Positions 7,972-16,812 of a stretch of DNA of 64,000 nt are shown piece after piece. Within the stretch, counting starts at the first letter, position 1, and each line of letters starts with the position of its first letter. The position numbers and the translations under genes are program-made. Origin of the DNA: Trichothermofontia sichuanensis B231. GTDB taxonomy: Bacteria; Cyanobacteriota; Cyanobacteriia; B231. The stretch covers positions 4,297,741 to 4,361,740 of the forward strand of contig NZ_CP110848.1 of the NCBI RefSeq assembly GCF_026240635.1. Reading direction: 5' to 3'. The notes beneath the pieces were generated by a model, which saw only the letters and a list, made by a program, of their open reading frames with translations, did not search any database and was not told where the DNA came from.

Positions 7972-9141
7972 TTAAAGGCTAGGCAGTACCTGGCGAACTT
8001 GCGCCGTGGTTAGCTGATCGGTCACGGTGGCGGCCCCAATTTGCGTGGGCAAGACAAACCGCACCTTCCCATCCTTAACTTTTTTATCCGTCTGCAAGCT
8101 GGCGAGGATAGCGTCTGGATCCAGGCCCGCTGGGATTTGTGTGGGCAGTCCGGCTTTTTGGATCAGGGCAAGCTGACGATCGGCCTCAGCCGCACTCCAG
8201 AAGCCAGCCGCGACAGCTAACTGACCTGCCGCTACCATCCCGATCGCCACCGCTTCCCCATGATTCACCTGACGATAGCCCGTCAAACTTTCCACCGCAT
8301 GGCCGATCGTATGGCCATAGTTGAGAATCGCCCGGAGACCTCCCTCCTTCTCATCCTGACTGACAACTTCCGCCTTGGCCTGACAGGACCGGATCAGGCA
8401 TTCTTCCAGGGGAGAATGGGTTTCCCCTGGGCCAATCTCAGCGAGAAACCGGTGGTGATCTAAGCGGGGTAATTTCTCCAGCGTTTCAAACAAACCCGTA
8501 TCCCAAATCACACCATACTTAATCACCTCCGCCATCGCTGCCCGAAATTCACGGGCAGGCAGCGTAGCCAAGACCTCCGGATCAATCAGTACCAGGCGAG
8601 GTTGGTGAAAGGCCCCAATCAGATTTTTCCCTTGGGGATGATTCACCCCGGTTTTGCCCCCGATCGCGGCATCCACCATCGCCAGCAAACTGGTGGGCAC
8701 TTGAACCACGTTAATGCCCCGCAGCCAAGTGGCCGCCGCAAAGCCTGCCATGTCCCCAATGACCCCGCCCCCCAAGGCCACGATCGTGGACGAGCGCTCC
8801 AGCCGCGCATCAAGGGCCGCATCATAGATTTTCTGGACCGACTTCAGGGTTTTGTAGCGTTCCCCTGCTGGCAGGAGACAGTGACTGACGGCAAACCCCG
8901 CCTGGGTCAGTGCGGTTAAGAGGCGATCGCCATAGTACCGGAAGATCACTGGGTTAGAGACCACTAACACCTTTTTCCCTAGCTTCAAGGCTGGCTCCTG
9001 GGCGGGAGGCGGGGGGACAGTTGCCGGTCGCGGGGCATCAGGATGACCGGTTAGCCAAGCGCCAAGTGCATCCAGACTACCGGGCGCAATCAGAATGTTG
9101 TAGGACTGGGGGCCAAGGTGAACACGAATAATTGAAGGCAT
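7972..9141 (-). CDS. aroB: 3-dehydroquinate synthase
   Basis: This enzyme cyclises DAHP to 3-dehydroquinate, step two of the shikimate pathway, using NAD and a divalent metal. Signatures are [39 protein letters not shown], and the metal-binding histidine region [11 protein letters not shown]. From ATG 9141 the protein is 389 residues ([14 protein letters not shown]...), matching cyanobacterial homologues. An in-frame ATG at 9189 would add 16 non-conserved residues and is less likely. A proline-rich insertion ([12 protein letters not shown]) follows the first beta strands and looks lineage-specific. Confidence 0.96.
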   Translation of the reverse strand: MPSIIRVHLGPQSYNILIAPGSLDALGAWLTGHPDAPRPATVPPPPAQEPALKLGKKVLVVSNPVIFRYYGDRLLTALTQAGFAVSHCLLPAGERYKTLKSVQKIYDAALDARLERSSTIVALGGGVIGDMAGFAAATWLRGINVVQVPTSLLAMVDAAIGGKTGVNHPQGKNLIGAFHQPRLVLIDPEVLATLPAREFRAAMAEVIKYGVIWDTGLFETLEKLPRLDHHRFLAEIGPGETHSPLEECLIRSCQAKAEVVSQDEKEGGLRAILNYGHTIGHAVESLTGYRQVNHGEAVAIGMVAAGQLAVAAGFWSAAEADRQLALIQKAGLPTQIPAGLDPDAILASLQTDKKVKDGKVRFVLPTQIGAATVTDQLTTAQVRQVLPSL

Positions 9142-9317
9142 GATCGCGCAATTCCCAAAGTGTTCGCGCCGTGTCTCCACCAGAGCCACACGACGGAGCG
9201 GGTGAACAGAACGGGGTAGGGAGCAGAGGGGGGCTGGACGGTTAGCAACCTACCGCAGGCTGTATTTTACTCCAGTCAATGGTTCAATAGGTTGAAGATG
9301 TTTTTGGGTGACCTGTT

Positions 9318-9419
9318 ATGGAGCTATCCGGTGTGTTGGCCTATGTGCTGTTCCTGAGTGTGGCGATGGGGACGGCCCTCGCACTATTCTTTGGGCTGAA
9401 GGCCGTTAAATTAATCTAG
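9318..9419 (+). CDS. petL: Cytochrome b6f complex subunit PetL (candidate)
   Basis: A 33-residue frame with one transmembrane helix: MELSGVLAYVLF at the start and FFGLKAVKLI at the end. Length, the single N-out helix and the GL(K/R)..K(L/I)I tail fit PetL, a peripheral one-helix subunit that stabilises cytochrome b6f. The gene is isolated between aroB (divergent) and a MITE-like copy, which is normal for petL. No strong ribosome-binding site is visible. At this length the identification rests on pattern only. Confidence 0.72.
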   Translation: MELSGVLAYVLFLSVAMGTALALFFGLKAVKLI

Positions 9420-9434
9420 CTAAAGTGATCGAGT

Positions 9435-9541
9435 TATAGTCATTGCAATTTAAGCTGAAACAGTACCCTCACCCTCAGCCCCTCTCCCAGAGCGGGAGAG
9501 GGGAGTGAAAAGCTGTATCGTTCTTATTTGGATTGACCATA
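9435..9541 (+). repeat. MITE-like element, copy 5 (type 1 right end)
   Basis: A 107-bp copy starting 15 bp after the petL stop: TATAGTCATTGC...GATTGACCATA. The remaining spacer to 9671 shows no gene. Confidence 0.8.
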
Positions 9542-9671
9542 AACTGTAGGTTGATCTCGATTAAACCCTGGTCCTATCCCGGGACGGGTGGGGTTGCGGG
9601 AGCCTCCCTCAACTGACCCAACCTAAACGGTGGTGTTCCCTCCATCCGTAGCCCAATTGTTGGCGGTCCCC

Positions 9672-11855
9672 CTAATACACTTCCAGCCTCAACGCAAAGC
9701 GACTGGCTTGGGGGGCCGAGACTTCGATCAGGTAGTCGCCGGCTTGGGGTAGGCGGGTTTGCCAGGTTTTGCTATTGGCCGCTATCACACCTAGGCGTTG
9801 ACCATTCGGGGCGATCGTTTTCACCGCGATCGTACCTTGCAATACCTGAACCACCAGCAACTGCTGAGCTTGAGCTGCCAGCAAATAGCGTTGCACCTGA
9901 CCAGGGGCCACTTCTCCCGTCACCGTGGTGCTGGTTTCCCCTGGCGCAAAGCGAATCCAACCAGTTTCTGCTGGGGGGAATTGGGCGGTGGCTGGACTCA
10001 GTGCCACTTCCAACGTGTAGGCCCCATACCCACTCACTTCAATCTGGTAGCGATCGTCGCCGGGCAGTTGCCCAGTCCAGCGCTGGGTGCGATAGGCCGC
10101 TGCATCGATCGCTTGGCCATTACTGCGTAAAAGATTCATCACAACTCCTGCCCCCACTAATTGCACGGCTAAGACCTGCCCCTGGAGGGCTTCGAGCACA
10201 TATTGCTGGCTAGAAGCTCGTCCCAGATTGCCCCGCACGAGGGTAGACACCTCCCCTGGGGCAAACCGCAGCGATCGGGCTAGCCCCCCTGGGGTTCCCT
10301 CACTCAGCTCTCCGCCGGTCGCCAGTGACGGGTCATTTGGCAGGGACAGGGGCGGAAGAGGACTGGAACGGGAGCGGTACGTATAGGGAGATGGTGGCCA
10401 AGGAATCGAGCGATTCAGAGAGGCGCTGGGATCGGAACTCAGAGAATCAGAGAGCAGTGAATGCGACTCTCGCGTGGAGACAGTGCGCGAAGGCAGCAGA
10501 CGATCACGGCTCCAGACCAGACCGAGCACCCCGATCAGGCCAAGACCCAGGATCAAGCCCGAACGCAGGTAGGGGTGCAGGCGATTGTATAGCGATCGCC
10601 AGCGACGCCTCTGACGGTGCTTACTAGGTAGAACAGGTTCATACACCAGGGTCACCGAGGCATCGGCATGGGAAGCCCCCGCCATACTGGGGAGCGGCGT
10701 CAGTGGTGTTTCCGTCAACACCGGGGCTGACGGGGCAATAACAGGTGGGACTGGTCGGGGGGCTAACGGATTGCCTGCTGACTGCGGTGCTGCCGCCGCC
10801 GGTGAGGGGAGACTTGATGGGAGGGGAGCAGCGACCATTGGCCCAGTGGTGGGGATAGGGAAGGGAGGGGGCGTGCTCCCCTCCCCTTGCGAACCTGGGG
10901 GGAATGCACTCGCCGGTACCGACCGACTGAGATCAGCTAGGACAGCGCTAGCCGATTGGTAGCGATCGACCGGTTGCCAAGCTAACATTCGCCCTAAGAC
11001 AGCGGCCAAGTCAGGACTGACCTGTTCTCTGGGCCAGTTCCAAGTCAGGGTCGCCTGATCAAACAATTGTTCAGGATCTTGCCCAGTCAAGAGCACCAGA
11101 CACGTCGCTGCCAAGGCATAGAGATCCCCGTGGGGATGAGCCTCGATCGCGTGCACCTGCTCCGGCGGTATAAACCCCATGCGCCCGATCGGCAGTAAGG
11201 TTTGCCGGAGATAGCGAATATCCAGATCATCGGCTGCGCCGTCAGACGCGCTTAAGCGCCGGAGGAGACCTGCGGGAAACGAACCAAAGGTAACCAGCAG
11301 GGGCTGGGTCTGGGTGATATCTGGGAGGTTCTCCAGCTTAGGGATCGCTAAATCTAGATCGGGCACAGGAATCGGCATCGCGGGGACTTTAAGGACTAGG
11401 GCATCTGGGGCGATCGTGCCCTGACTCAAGTGGTGCTGGTGCAGTAGGTCTAAACACGGCAGCAGCGTTGTCAGTAGGAAGCGAACTTCCCTCTCTGAAA
11501 CGGTTTGCTGATGTTGGCGACGACTGAGCAAGAGTTGTCGACAGGAAAAACCCGCGATAAACTCCTGCACGATGAATAAGCCCTGCGCCTCCATAAACGT
11601 TGCCCAAAACCGGGGAATGCAGGGATGTTGGAGTTGATAAAGCCGGCTAACTTCTTGCTGAAAATAGATCTTTATCTCTTCTAATCGTTTAGGGTTCTCT
11701 ATTTTAGGTAACTGAAATTGCCGTAGGACACAGCACTCCCCAAACCGTTCTTGATCCAAGGCTAAATAAGTATATCCCCAACGACCCTGTCCCAGGAGGC
11801 GTTGAATTAAATAGCGTTGTCGCAAGCAGATGCCGGCTGAGAGCGGTGATTCCAT
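9672..11855 (-). CDS. Membrane-anchored Ser/Thr kinase-like protein, predicted pseudokinase, with C-terminal PPC-like domains
   Basis: A 727-residue protein. Residues ~15-310 have a kinase fold: glycine loop GQGRWG (22-27), alpha-C glutamate E68, GFIPPEQ and DLYALAATCLVLLTG. The chemistry residues are altered. The beta-3 lysine is R45, HRDIKPDN reads QGTIAPDA (145-152) and DFG reads TFG (189-191). A Pro/Ser-rich linker and one membrane helix (LILGLGLIGVLGLVW, ~435-450) follow. The C-terminus has two tandem beta-rich segments (about 535-625 and 640-727), each with RFAPGE...V.G and YLLEV/YTLEV-like strands resembling pre-peptidase C-terminal domains. Inference: an ATP-binding or scaffolding receptor rather than an active kinase. 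Confidence 0.88.
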   Translation of the reverse strand: MESPLSAGICLRQRYLIQRLLGQGRWGYTYLALDQERFGECCVLRQFQLPKIENPKRLEEIKIYFQQEVSRLYQLQHPCIPRFWATFMEAQGLFIVQEFIAGFSCRQLLLSRRQHQQTVSEREVRFLLTTLLPCLDLLHQHHLSQGTIAPDALVLKVPAMPIPVPDLDLAIPKLENLPDITQTQPLLVTFGSFPAGLLRRLSASDGAADDLDIRYLRQTLLPIGRMGFIPPEQVHAIEAHPHGDLYALAATCLVLLTGQDPEQLFDQATLTWNWPREQVSPDLAAVLGRMLAWQPVDRYQSASAVLADLSRSVPASAFPPGSQGEGSTPPPFPIPTTGPMVAAPLPSSLPSPAAAAPQSAGNPLAPRPVPPVIAPSAPVLTETPLTPLPSMAGASHADASVTLVYEPVLPSKHRQRRRWRSLYNRLHPYLRSGLILGLGLIGVLGLVWSRDRLLPSRTVSTRESHSLLSDSLSSDPSASLNRSIPWPPSPYTYRSRSSPLPPLSLPNDPSLATGGELSEGTPGGLARSLRFAPGEVSTLVRGNLGRASSQQYVLEALQGQVLAVQLVGAGVVMNLLRSNGQAIDAAAYRTQRWTGQLPGDDRYQIEVSGYGAYTLEVALSPATAQFPPAETGWIRFAPGETSTTVTGEVAPGQVQRYLLAAQAQQLLVVQVLQGTIAVKTIAPNGQRLGVIAANSKTWQTRLPQAGDYLIEVSAPQASRFALRLEVY

Positions 11856-12491
11856 CCGTTTTCGGACTTCCTGAGGATTGAGGCACAGGACAAGAGCCGT
11901 ACCACTCGACTTACGTGTATTGTCAGCGGGGCCTTGACGAATTTCCTAGGAACTCTGGCCCCTAGGGGGTGGCATACGGGAGGACTGTCTCCCCTTGGCG
12001 GTTCTCCAACTCGACCTCGGGCAGACTGGGGTGCTTGACTGTGCTGAGAAGTTAAGCGAAACTAGCATCCAATAGCAGTGACCAATCTAGAAATTGGATC
12101 AATTTATTAAGTTCCTATGAAATTTTCGTGTTTATACTGAGAAGAGTTGAGGCTTGGCTCGACAGCAGGGTCAGAATTGACGGCTGTTTGAGGGGGTACC
12201 TTACTAGGTGCTACTCAAGAGTGGGTCACAAACCAAGCAGGCTCATCTGTACTTTCGTTTTAGTGAAATATACTTACCCAGACGAAGGATTAGGTGCAAT
12301 GGCCGTAGGGGCTGACCCGCTCAAGGGAGTCAGACAACTCTCTGCCTCTGTATTGTTTTAGGTGTAATTAGTCTGGATTAATTGCGATCGCGGCTGATCT
12401 TGATTCAATTCTTTTCTTTTCTTTTCTTTACTCATCTTTTCTTTACTCAACCAACCTATCTCCCAATTGTGCTTGTTGTCTGCCAAGGGCT
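11856..12491. other. 636-bp intergenic region
   Basis: No supported gene is seen. It holds an inverted repeat CCAAT-CTAGAA-ATTGG near 12081-12096 and a pyrimidine run of TTTTC repeats near 12408-12430, just ahead of the DUF2997 gene. A short frame at 12128-12361 has no family features and no ribosome-binding site. Confidence 0.5.
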
Positions 12492-12701
12492 ATGGAAACA
12501 CTGGAATTTGTGATTTATCCGGATGGCCGAGTTGTTGAGAAAGTGACCGGAATTGCGGGGTCCTCCTGTGCTGAAGTGACGGCAGCGATCGAAGCGCAGT
12601 TGGGCCAGGTTCTCAGCCAGGAGACTACTGCTGAGTACTTTGCTGAGGTTTCCCAGTCTGCTGCCTCCACCGTGGCCCAGTCCATGTACGGTCAGTGGTA
12701 A
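12492..12701 (+). CDS. DUF2997 domain protein
   Basis: A 69-residue acidic protein (METLEFVIYPDGRVVEKVTG...). The pattern of a short beta-hairpin (F.IYPDGRV.E.V.G..G..C) followed by a helix that ends in EY is that of DUF2997. Function is unknown. It heads a three-gene group with ycf35 and a 4Fe-4S ferredoxin, all on the same strand, a grouping I recall from many cyanobacteria. This suggests a shared, probably redox-linked, process. A cysteine follows the conserved GxxG turn (GSSC). Confidence 0.85.
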   Translation: METLEFVIYPDGRVVEKVTGIAGSSCAEVTAAIEAQLGQVLSQETTAEYFAEVSQSAASTVAQSMYGQW

Positions 12702-12812
12702 GGGATCGATCAGGGGAATTGGCGGTAATCCAGCCACGGAACAGCGTCGTTGATTACCGATTTAATTGCCCATTCTTGTTAACCCTAGTCAATATCGAGC
12801 GTCTAAACAGCC

Positions 12813-13199
12813 ATGTCACACTTTAGCAACATCAAAACCCAGATCCGCAATTTGGCATCTCTGCAAGCGGCCCTTACCGATTTGGGCATTGACTGGAAAG
12901 CGGGGCCACATCCAGTGCGGGGATACCAGGGCCAAACGGCAACGGCGGAAGTGATGATTCCCCAGGACAATGGCTATGACATTGGGTTCCGCTGGAATGG
13001 TCAGGAGTACGAATTGGTGGCCGATCTCCAATTCTGGAAGCAAGCGTGGTCTGTTGATCGCTTCCTCAGCTTAGTCAAGCAGCGTTATGCCTATCAGACT
13101 GTCCTGGCAACCACGGCTGAACAGGGTTTCCAGGTGAGTGAACAGGAACACAATCAGGACGGCTCAATTCGCCTAGTAGTTCAGCGTTGGCAAGGGTAG
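12813..13199 (+). CDS. ycf35: Ycf35 family protein (DUF1257)
   Basis: A 128-residue protein beginning MSHFSNIKTQIRNLASLQAAL and containing GYDIGFRWNGQEYELVADL and a VDRFL..V.QRYAY segment. These are hallmarks of Ycf35, encoded in some plastid genomes and in nearly all cyanobacteria. The biochemical function is not established. It follows the DUF2997 gene by 111 bp and precedes the ferredoxin gene by 161 bp. The 13241-13284 spacer holds a short tandem repeat. Confidence 0.92.
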   Translation: MSHFSNIKTQIRNLASLQAALTDLGIDWKAGPHPVRGYQGQTATAEVMIPQDNGYDIGFRWNGQEYELVADLQFWKQAWSVDRFLSLVKQRYAYQTVLATTAEQGFQVSEQEHNQDGSIRLVVQRWQG

Positions 13200-13240
13200 T
13201 CGCTGCTCCCTGGTGCAGTCCAGAATCAGTAGAGAATTAA

Positions 13241-13284
13241 TACTGGTAATAATACTGTACTGGTAATAATACTGGTAATACTGG
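13241..13284. repeat. Short tandem repeat TACTGGTAATAA
   Basis: Three imperfect units of TACTG(GTAATAA) in a row, in the spacer ahead of the ferredoxin gene. This resembles the short tandemly repeated sequences common in filamentous cyanobacteria. Confidence 0.65.
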
Positions 13285-13360
13285 CCGTAGTTGGTTGGGT
13301 CTAACGCTGTGCGACCCAACCCTTGCTGTTAATCACACGACGCTACAGGAGTTATTCTGG

Positions 13361-13825
13361 ATGACCGATTTTAGCCCTGACTCTGGTGGTGGGGCCAATC
13401 CAGCCTTGAACTCAGTGCGTACAGGCTTTGAGCCAGAGTTGGGCAGTGCGTATCAAGCGGCTGCTAACCGTACAGGCTTTGAGCCAGAATTGGGGGGTGC
13501 CTTACGCCAGAAGGGGGTCTATGTAGATGAGATCACCTGTATTGGTTGTAAGCATTGTGCCCATGTGGCCCGCAATACGTTCTACATTGAGCCAGAGTAT
13601 GGCCGATCGCGGGTGGTGCGCCAGGATGGGGACCCAGAGGATCTCATCCAGGAGGCGATCGATACCTGCCCAGTGGATTGTATTCATTGGGTGGATTATA
13701 CGGAACTCAAGAGATTAGAAGCCGAGCGGCAGTACCAAGTTGTCCCGATTGCTGGTTTTCCGATTGACCAGGCGGTGGTCCGTTCCCGGATGCGTAAGCT
13801 GCGTAAGGGCAATCGCCCTTCCTAG
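13361..13825 (+). CDS. 4Fe-4S ferredoxin with duplicated N-terminal motif
   Basis: A 154-residue single-cluster ferredoxin. The cluster ligands are in CIGCKHC (about residue 63) and TCPVDCIHW (about residue 103). The long N-terminal extension carries the same peptide twice, RTGFEPELGSA and RTGFEPELGGA, about 25 residues apart. AGGAG at 13347 sets the ATG at 13361; an upstream in-frame start at 13295 lacks a ribosome-binding site. It is the third gene of the DUF2997-ycf35-ferredoxin group, where it could deliver electrons to or with Ycf35 (inference). A strong hairpin follows the stop. Confidence 0.9.
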   Translation: MTDFSPDSGGGANPALNSVRTGFEPELGSAYQAAANRTGFEPELGGALRQKGVYVDEITCIGCKHCAHVARNTFYIEPEYGRSRVVRQDGDPEDLIQEAIDTCPVDCIHWVDYTELKRLEAERQYQVVPIAGFPIDQAVVRSRMRKLRKGNRPS

Positions 13826-13849
13826 CAAGGCATTGAGAAGCGGGTTCTT

Positions 13850-13894
13850 CTGGGTTTAGGGTGGGGGCGCGTAGCGCCCCCACCCTAAACCCAG
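13850..13894. terminator. 21-bp perfect hairpin after ferredoxin gene (dispersed hairpin family, copy 1)
   Basis: CTGGGTTTAGGGTGGGGGCGC, a GTA loop, and the exact reverse complement. It lies 24 bp past the stop, so it could stop transcription or protect the mRNA 3' end, although no clean U-run follows. A near-identical hairpin occurs at 47443-47485, and both are followed by a TTTAATTTGTAG-like segment, so it is also a mobile or dispersed repeat. Confidence 0.6.
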
Positions 13895-13930
13895 CATTTT
13901 AGTTCTTTAATTTGTAGCTTTTTGCACTGT

Positions 13931-14036
13931 TATAGTCATTGCCATTTAGGCTGAAACAACACCCTCACCCCCAGCCCCTCTCCCACTCTGGGAGAGGGCA
14001 GTGAAAAACTGTAGCGTTATTATTTGGATTGACCAT
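13931..14036 (+). repeat. MITE-like element, copy 6 (type 1 right end)
   Basis: A 106-bp copy, TATAGTCATTGCC...GGATTGACCATA, located between the hairpin and the Rpn-like gene. Confidence 0.8.
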
Positions 14037-14100
14037 ACGCCAAAATCTCAGGAGAACCGAGAAACGAAGGATGATTGAACCCTGATCAATCCTGAGTGCT

Positions 14101-15087
14101 ATGCCGCGCCGCAATGATCACGATAGTCCCTGGAAAATCGTCCTGGAAGCCTACTTCCCCGACTGTCTCAGCTTTTTCTTCGCTGATCTTCTTTATCAGG
14201 CGATCGACTGGAATCACCCCTATGAATTCCTTGACAAGGAACTGCAACAGGTGATCCGTGATGCGTCCCTGGGGCGTCGCTTTGCTGACAAGCTAGTCAA
14301 GGTCTGGTTACTGAACCATCAGGAACTGTGGATTTTGGTGCATATTGAAGTGCAAGGTCGCAAGGAGAGCCGCTTTGCTGAGCGCATGTACCAATATCAC
14401 TATCGAATTCGCGATCGCTATAATCGTCCGGTTGTTAGTCTTGCCCTCCTTTGCGATCCGAGTCCGACCTGGCGACCAAGCAGCTATGGGTACGCTACCT
14501 TTGGCTGTCAGGTTACCTTCCAGTTTCCCAGCATCAAACTGCTAGACTATCGACAACAGTGGGAACAACTCGCCGCTAGCCACAACCCCTTTGCTACGAT
14601 CGTGATGGCCCATCTGCAGGCGCAGGCGACGCGCCGGGATCTAAATGAACGTAAGACCTGGAAGCTATGGTTAATTCGACGGTTATACGATCGCGGCTAC
14701 AGCCGCCAAGATGTAATTAACCTCTTCCTATTTATTGACTGGGTTATGAGCCTATCCGCAGAATTAGAACAGGAGTTTTGGCAGGAAGTCAAGCAATACG
14801 AGGAGGAACGCCGGATGCCGTATATCAGTAGCGTTGAACAGATTGGTCGTGAAAAGGGACGACAAGAAGGACGACAAGAAGGACGACAAGAAGTTTTCCG
14901 CACGTTGATGGAATCGCGGTTTGGTCGCCTCGATCGCCCCTTACGGGATCTGTTGCCCCAACTGCTGGCTTTGTCCGATCGCGAGGCCACTGAGTTAATT
15001 TTGCAATGCTCCCAGTCTGAATTAATTCGCTACTTTGATCAGCAGGTTAACTTATCAGATCACGCGTCAGATCACACATCAGACTGA
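14101..15087 (+). CDS. Rpn-like PD-(D/E)XK nuclease family protein with DUF4351-like tail
   Basis: A 328-residue protein of a group abundant in cyanobacteria and often labelled transposase or Rpn family nuclease. The nuclease-like core has conserved D/K residues (ADKLVKVW) followed by the strand LVHIEVQGRKE, which matches the E-x-Q/K part of the PD-(D/E)XK site. The C-terminus contains a repeat of GRQE (REKGRQEGRQEGRQE, encoded by a 12-bp tandem repeat at about 14868-14894). A DUF4351-type helical tail ends it. Rpn proteins promote RecA-independent recombination in E. coli; activity here is an inference. Confidence 0.85.
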   Translation: MPRRNDHDSPWKIVLEAYFPDCLSFFFADLLYQAIDWNHPYEFLDKELQQVIRDASLGRRFADKLVKVWLLNHQELWILVHIEVQGRKESRFAERMYQYHYRIRDRYNRPVVSLALLCDPSPTWRPSSYGYATFGCQVTFQFPSIKLLDYRQQWEQLAASHNPFATIVMAHLQAQATRRDLNERKTWKLWLIRRLYDRGYSRQDVINLFLFIDWVMSLSAELEQEFWQEVKQYEEERRMPYISSVEQIGREKGRQEGRQEGRQEVFRTLMESRFGRLDRPLRDLLPQLLALSDREATELILQCSQSELIRYFDQQVNLSDHASDHTSD

Positions 15088-15199
15088 GCCAGACCGAGCA
15101 AAACCCAACTATCTGTAACCACCTGCGACTATCTGCTAAGATGTCTGGGCCTTGCCCCTGTAAATCCTAAGCGTCAGGGTACCCACTCGCTCAGACTGA

Positions 15200-16435
15200 T
15201 TAAGTCCGGAACTTCTCCGTAATTCGCTGCATGGCGGCAACCACATTCTCCCGACTGTTAAAGGCAGAGATCCGGAAATAGCCTTCCCCAGCAGCTCCAA
15301 AGCCAGAGCCAGGGGTACCCACCACATGACAGGTTTGCAGAAGTTGGTCAAAGAAATCCCAACTGGAGAGGCCCTGGGGGGTTTTTAGCCAGATATAGGG
15401 GGCATTGACGCCGCCATAAACCGCAAAACCAGCCGCCGTGAGTTGCTCCCGGATAATGTGGGCATTTTCTAGGTAGAAGTTGACTAGCCCCTTCACCTGG
15501 GCCTGCCCCGACTCGGAATACACGGCTTCAGCCCCCCGTTGGACAATGTAGGAAACGCCATTAAATTTGGTTGATTGGCGACGGTTCCACAACTGCCAGA
15601 GTGCTATCTCGGTACCATCCGCAGCCTGAGCTGTTAATGATTTGGGTACGACGGTAAAGGCACAGCGGGTTCCTGTAAAGCCAGCATTTTTGGAGAACGA
15701 TCGAAACTCGATCGCGCACTCGCGGGCACCCTCGATCTCATAAATAGAATGGGGAAGGCTGGGGTCGGTGATAAAGGCTTCGTAGGCAGCATCAAAGAGC
15801 AAAATCGAACCATTGGCACGGGCATAGTCCACCCAAGTTTGGAGGTAGGCTTTCGAGGCAACGGCGCCGGTGGGATTGTTGGGGAAACAGAGATAGATTA
15901 GATCGACCTTTTGGGTAGGCAGGGCAGCAGTAAAGTCATTCTCCGCCGTGATCGGCAAGTAAACGAGGCCCTCGTACTCCCCATTCTCCTTGATGGGGCC
16001 AGTGTGGCCCGCCATGACATTGGTATCGACGTAGACTGGGTAGACAGGATCGATGACCGCGATCGTATTATTGTTACCAAAGATATCGAGAATATTTCCT
16101 GTGTCGCATTTGGAGCCATCGGAGATGAAAATTTCTGAAGCATCAACCTCACAGCCGCGTGCTTGGAAATCATGGGCAGCTATTTTCTCCCGCAACCAGG
16201 GGTAACCCTGTTCTGGTCCATAACCTTTAAAAGTTTGCCGATCGCCCATATCGGCCACTGCCTGAATCATCGCCGTGCGACAGGCTTCGGGGAGAGGCTC
16301 CGTCACATCACCAATACCCAGCTTGATGATTTGGGCCTCTGGGTTAGCTTCGGCAAAAGCATTCACCCGACGGGCGATTTCGGGGAATAGGTAGCCAGCT
16401 TTCAGTTTTAGGTAGTTGTCGTTAATCGTCGCCAT
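15200..16435 (-). CDS. dapL: LL-diaminopimelate aminotransferase
   Basis: A 411-residue class I/II PLP aminotransferase that converts tetrahydrodipicolinate to LL-diaminopimelate in one step. This is the lysine/peptidoglycan route used by cyanobacteria, plants and Chlamydia. The sequence shows the DapL N-terminus ([18 protein letters not shown]), the [10 protein letters not shown] motif, [11 protein letters not shown], and the PLP lysine in [13 protein letters not shown]. Length equals the family norm. It is a single gene on the minus strand, with the IS605-type remnant in its upstream spacer. Confidence 0.97.
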   Translation of the reverse strand: MATINDNYLKLKAGYLFPEIARRVNAFAEANPEAQIIKLGIGDVTEPLPEACRTAMIQAVADMGDRQTFKGYGPEQGYPWLREKIAAHDFQARGCEVDASEIFISDGSKCDTGNILDIFGNNNTIAVIDPVYPVYVDTNVMAGHTGPIKENGEYEGLVYLPITAENDFTAALPTQKVDLIYLCFPNNPTGAVASKAYLQTWVDYARANGSILLFDAAYEAFITDPSLPHSIYEIEGARECAIEFRSFSKNAGFTGTRCAFTVVPKSLTAQAADGTEIALWQLWNRRQSTKFNGVSYIVQRGAEAVYSESGQAQVKGLVNFYLENAHIIREQLTAAGFAVYGGVNAPYIWLKTPQGLSSWDFFDQLLQTCHVVGTPGSGFGAAGEGYFRISAFNSRENVVAAMQRITEKFRT

Positions 16436-16590
16436 AGCGAATGATGCGTCAGAAAGGTGCGGTTCCTAGCATAGAGAGGCAAGTGACCCTTGGTAAATAC
16501 CTGGTGTTACCTGGTGTGGACCCATGCTTGGTTATCTGAGCTGAGCCTGCGTAAACTAGGAGCAAGGGTACATCACGTACTGACTGAGTG

Positions 16591-16745
16591 AAATCGTGAC
16601 ATCCTCCCGACGCTCACCCTAGCGGGTAGAGCGCGGGCTTCCCAACCTCGCGATTGAGCATTCCTGCCCCCACGCCACTTATCTAGGTCGTAGACCCCCG
16701 ACGGACCGACTTGGCAGGCGGTTTCCGTTCCCCAGCGTCCCTGGG
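16591..16745 (-). mobile_element. IS200/IS605-type right-end / omega-RNA-like remnant, no intact tnpB
   Basis: On the minus strand this stretch reads GGGGCAGGAATGCTC..., then GGTTGGGAAGCCCGCGCT, then CGGGAGGATGTCAC. This is the arrangement seen at the 3' end of many cyanobacterial tnpB elements, where the end of tnpB runs into the omega RNA and the right terminus. An open frame on the same strand (16788-16573) includes WGTETACQVG, resembling the tail of cyanobacterial TnpB proteins. No TnpB catalytic region is present upstream, so only the right end persists. Identification is by recalled pattern and needs a database comparison. Confidence 0.5.
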
Positions 16746-16812
16746 CTACTATATTCTCCCATCCACTTTCCCCAAGCAACATCCCCAAGCAACATACAAC
16801 AGGAACCTGCCA

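Noticed and set aside
12128-12361. 77-residue plus-strand frame in the large spacer before the DUF2997 gene
   Set aside because: Its composition is unlike a protein, it has no motif and no ribosome-binding site, and it lies in a region without other coding signal.
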